Assembly (NCBI GenBank): GCA_040143965.1
Contig: JASJQH010007020.1
Coordinates: 1 to 25,174 of the forward strand
DNA from: Basidiobolus ranarum
Lineage: Eukaryota > Basidiobolomycota > Basidiobolomycetes > Basidiobolales
Direction: 5' to 3'
DNA: 25,174 nt
Shown here: positions 23,517 to 25,174 of the stretch, piece after piece
How positions within the stretch are numbered: the first letter of the stretch is position 1
Layout of the letters: each line of letters starts with the position of its first letter
Made by a program: the position numbers and the translations under genes
Notes under the pieces: generated by a model
Databases searched by the model: none
What the model was told of the DNA's origin: nothing
What the model saw: the letters and a program-made list of their open reading frames with translations, nothing else

Positions 23517-25174
23517 ACTTTAAGCTGGATATCCCTTGCAGAGACAAATAGAATTGCAATAAACTGAAGCCTAATGGTGAGTTCCAATGTTCAATATTAG
23601 GTATACCGAAGAGCTTGGGTATTCAATCTCTAGTTGCGTTGCAGTGTGGAACAACAAAGAAGCAACTGAACAAGGAGAAAAAGAAAATTTGGGATAACAT
23701 TAATAGGAATAAAGATTGGATTTATTATGAGACAGGGTAGACACACCAGGGCCTTTGATTTGACCCAGGAAATCATGCTGAGCACCCAAAATGCCCCAAC
23801 TCCTAAAAAGGGAGAACCACCCTCCAATGTTCCTTACTAATCTTGGCTCATGTTCATTCATTAAACCCAACCATTTTACAAGAGTACCAAATTTGGAATG
23901 ATCAACTCTTCAATCTTTGTTCCCACACATTATCAGTTAATTGTATGGTAATTCTAATCGTTTTTACCATAAGATTAAACGAAATTCCAGACAGGATCTG
24001 TATATGATTTAAACAAGCGTTGAACCTGCAAACTTGAGATTTCGAAGGTTTACGTGAGCAGGAAATAAGTTTGTCAATTTAGTTTTATCCTTTTAAAGGT
24101 AAAATCCCACTGATCATTGGATGCTTTGAGCTTTGATTTATTCTTCACTTGGCCATCGCGAATTGCTCTTAATCTCAGGTCAGACAGAGCGTAGTTGAAG
24201 TGGCAGATCTAGAAAGCCCTACAGTTAGTCCCAATGACTGGCGTATGAGCAGGAATTTACACATTTATTGAAGCTGTAAAGTAAAGGTTTTCGTTAGAGG
24301 AAACGTAGATGTGCAATGTTTATTTCCCTGACTTATCACAAGCAATGCATGTCGAAAGAAAGTGTACTGTGAGCATCAATGAACCTCAACACATATATTA
24401 CTGCTATTGTGACATTTCACTCAAAGGTCTTGGTGATCCACTATATGGCCAATATTGAACCTTGCTCAGGCTCCAGAGTAAACAAAAAGTTGGGTAGACA
24501 TACTTAGGTTTAGATAAGCGGACGCATCTCTCCATGGTAGCTATATACATTGAGCGTCCAGGGTGTTTGACCATTCTCAATGAATTCGCCATAGGTAAAA
24601 GAACTCTCAAAAGGGTAGGAACCAACCTCGGCATCCTTGACTGCCAGATAAGCACAAAAACTGCCTTTCCAAACAAAGACTCACATCAAGGCCCACACAA
24701 TGATTTCGATTAAGTTTTAGCCGCGCAGTTTATATCCTTTGCTCGTCTCTTTCAGTTCACAACCCTAAATCTTTGCGCTCACCATGAAACATCAAAATCA
24801 AAAAAGTAAAATATCGCCACACAAGGCCTTTAGATGGTTGAGGATGTAGTATACAGATTAAGATTGTTCCCAACTTCGACAGATTCATTGGTGTGGACGA
24901 ATTCGATAGTTTTTTACTTACTATGGTAATTTGGCCACAAGGACTTGATAATTGTTTTATCAATGAATTGTCCTGACTAAAACTGGTCGTCAATGCAATC
25001 TTTGACTGATCATTCGCAACAAATAACAATTAATTCTTTGTGGAGAAACAAGTTTTCGCCCAGCCCATGTTGTCACCTATGATTCAATGTAACTTGAATT
25101 GGTAACAGCCAATACCTTAATCGATTGTGCCTTCAACTGCTATCAAATTCCGCTAATAATTAAGCTATTATTAC
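23517..25174. other. Intergenic region to the window end
   Basis: About 1.66 kb upstream of the Myb gene. It contains its promoter and perhaps the start of a further gene. A pyrimidine-rich leader on the + strand (24730-24783) runs into CACCATG at 24784, a good start context, but the frame stops after 21 codons unless an intron starts soon after. A short inverted repeat, ATGGTAA...TTACCAT, lies at about 23944-23969. No tRNA, transposon or known domain is seen. Confidence 0.45.
24513..24680 (-). other. Unrecognised protein-like open stretch
   Basis: Fifty-six codons with no stop and no ATG near the beginning. The translation (for example GSFCAYLAVKDAEVGS, and TYGEFIENGQTPW) has a balanced, globular-looking composition, unlike the overlapping 90-codon frame on the same strand. 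It could be an internal exon of an unannotated gene or a relic. No family is recognised and no convincing flanking splice sites could be fixed. Confidence 0.15.

Noticed and set aside
24404-25029. Two 90-codon minus-strand frames near the window end
   Set aside because: Composition is poor, no domain is recognised, and neither has a plausible promoter or conserved motif.

Overview
The window is AT-rich nuclear DNA from an intron-rich fungus, most likely an early-diverging (Mucoromycota-like) lineage. The reasons are: short GT-AG introns, mostly 53-95 nt, with CTAAC/CTAAT-like branch sites; a fungal chitin deacetylase with a predicted GPI anchor; an EBP-type sterol isomerase; and a homologue of the minor-spliceosome protein U11-48K, which the common Dikarya model yeasts lack. 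The exact taxon cannot be read from the sequence.

Layout: (1) 1-609 (+), the 3' end of an alpha/beta hydrolase cut by the window edge, with an in-frame TAG. (2) 1316-2378 (-), chitin deacetylase, 2 exons. (3) 5110-6614 (+), microsomal-type epoxide hydrolase, 6 exons. (4) 7707-8906 (+), an intronless PH-domain protein with a proline-rich tail. (5) 9757-13255 (+), cullin-1, 17 exons, 768 aa. (6) 13731-15767 (-), intronless transketolase. (7) 17075-17562 (+), PIG-Y-like subunit of GPI-GlcNAc transferase, 2 exons. (8) 17960-18671 (-), EBP-family sterol isomerase, 2 exons. (9) 18995-20943 (-), U11/U12 snRNP 48 kDa protein (SNRNP48), 10 exons. (10) 21840-23516 (-), a coiled-coil plus single-Myb-repeat protein, 7 exons. 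The gaps hold no recognisable gene, RNA gene or mobile element, apart from two weak protein-like stretches on the minus strand (4207-4505 and 24513-24680).

Most genes are unrelated housekeeping functions: cell wall, epoxide detoxification, SCF ubiquitin ligase scaffold, pentose phosphate pathway, GPI anchor synthesis, sterol synthesis and RNA splicing. PIG-Y and EBP are both ER-membrane lipid enzymes and converge, but no operon-like logic is visible. The most interesting link joins two genes. The window encodes SNRNP48, the protein that recognises U12-type 5' splice sites. The first intron of cullin-1 (9891-10032) has a near-consensus U12-type donor (GTATCTTTTT), a TCCTTAAC branch-site match 18-19 nt before its AG, and no polypyrimidine tract. 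This suggests an active minor spliceosome with a substrate about 9 kb from one of its own protein genes.
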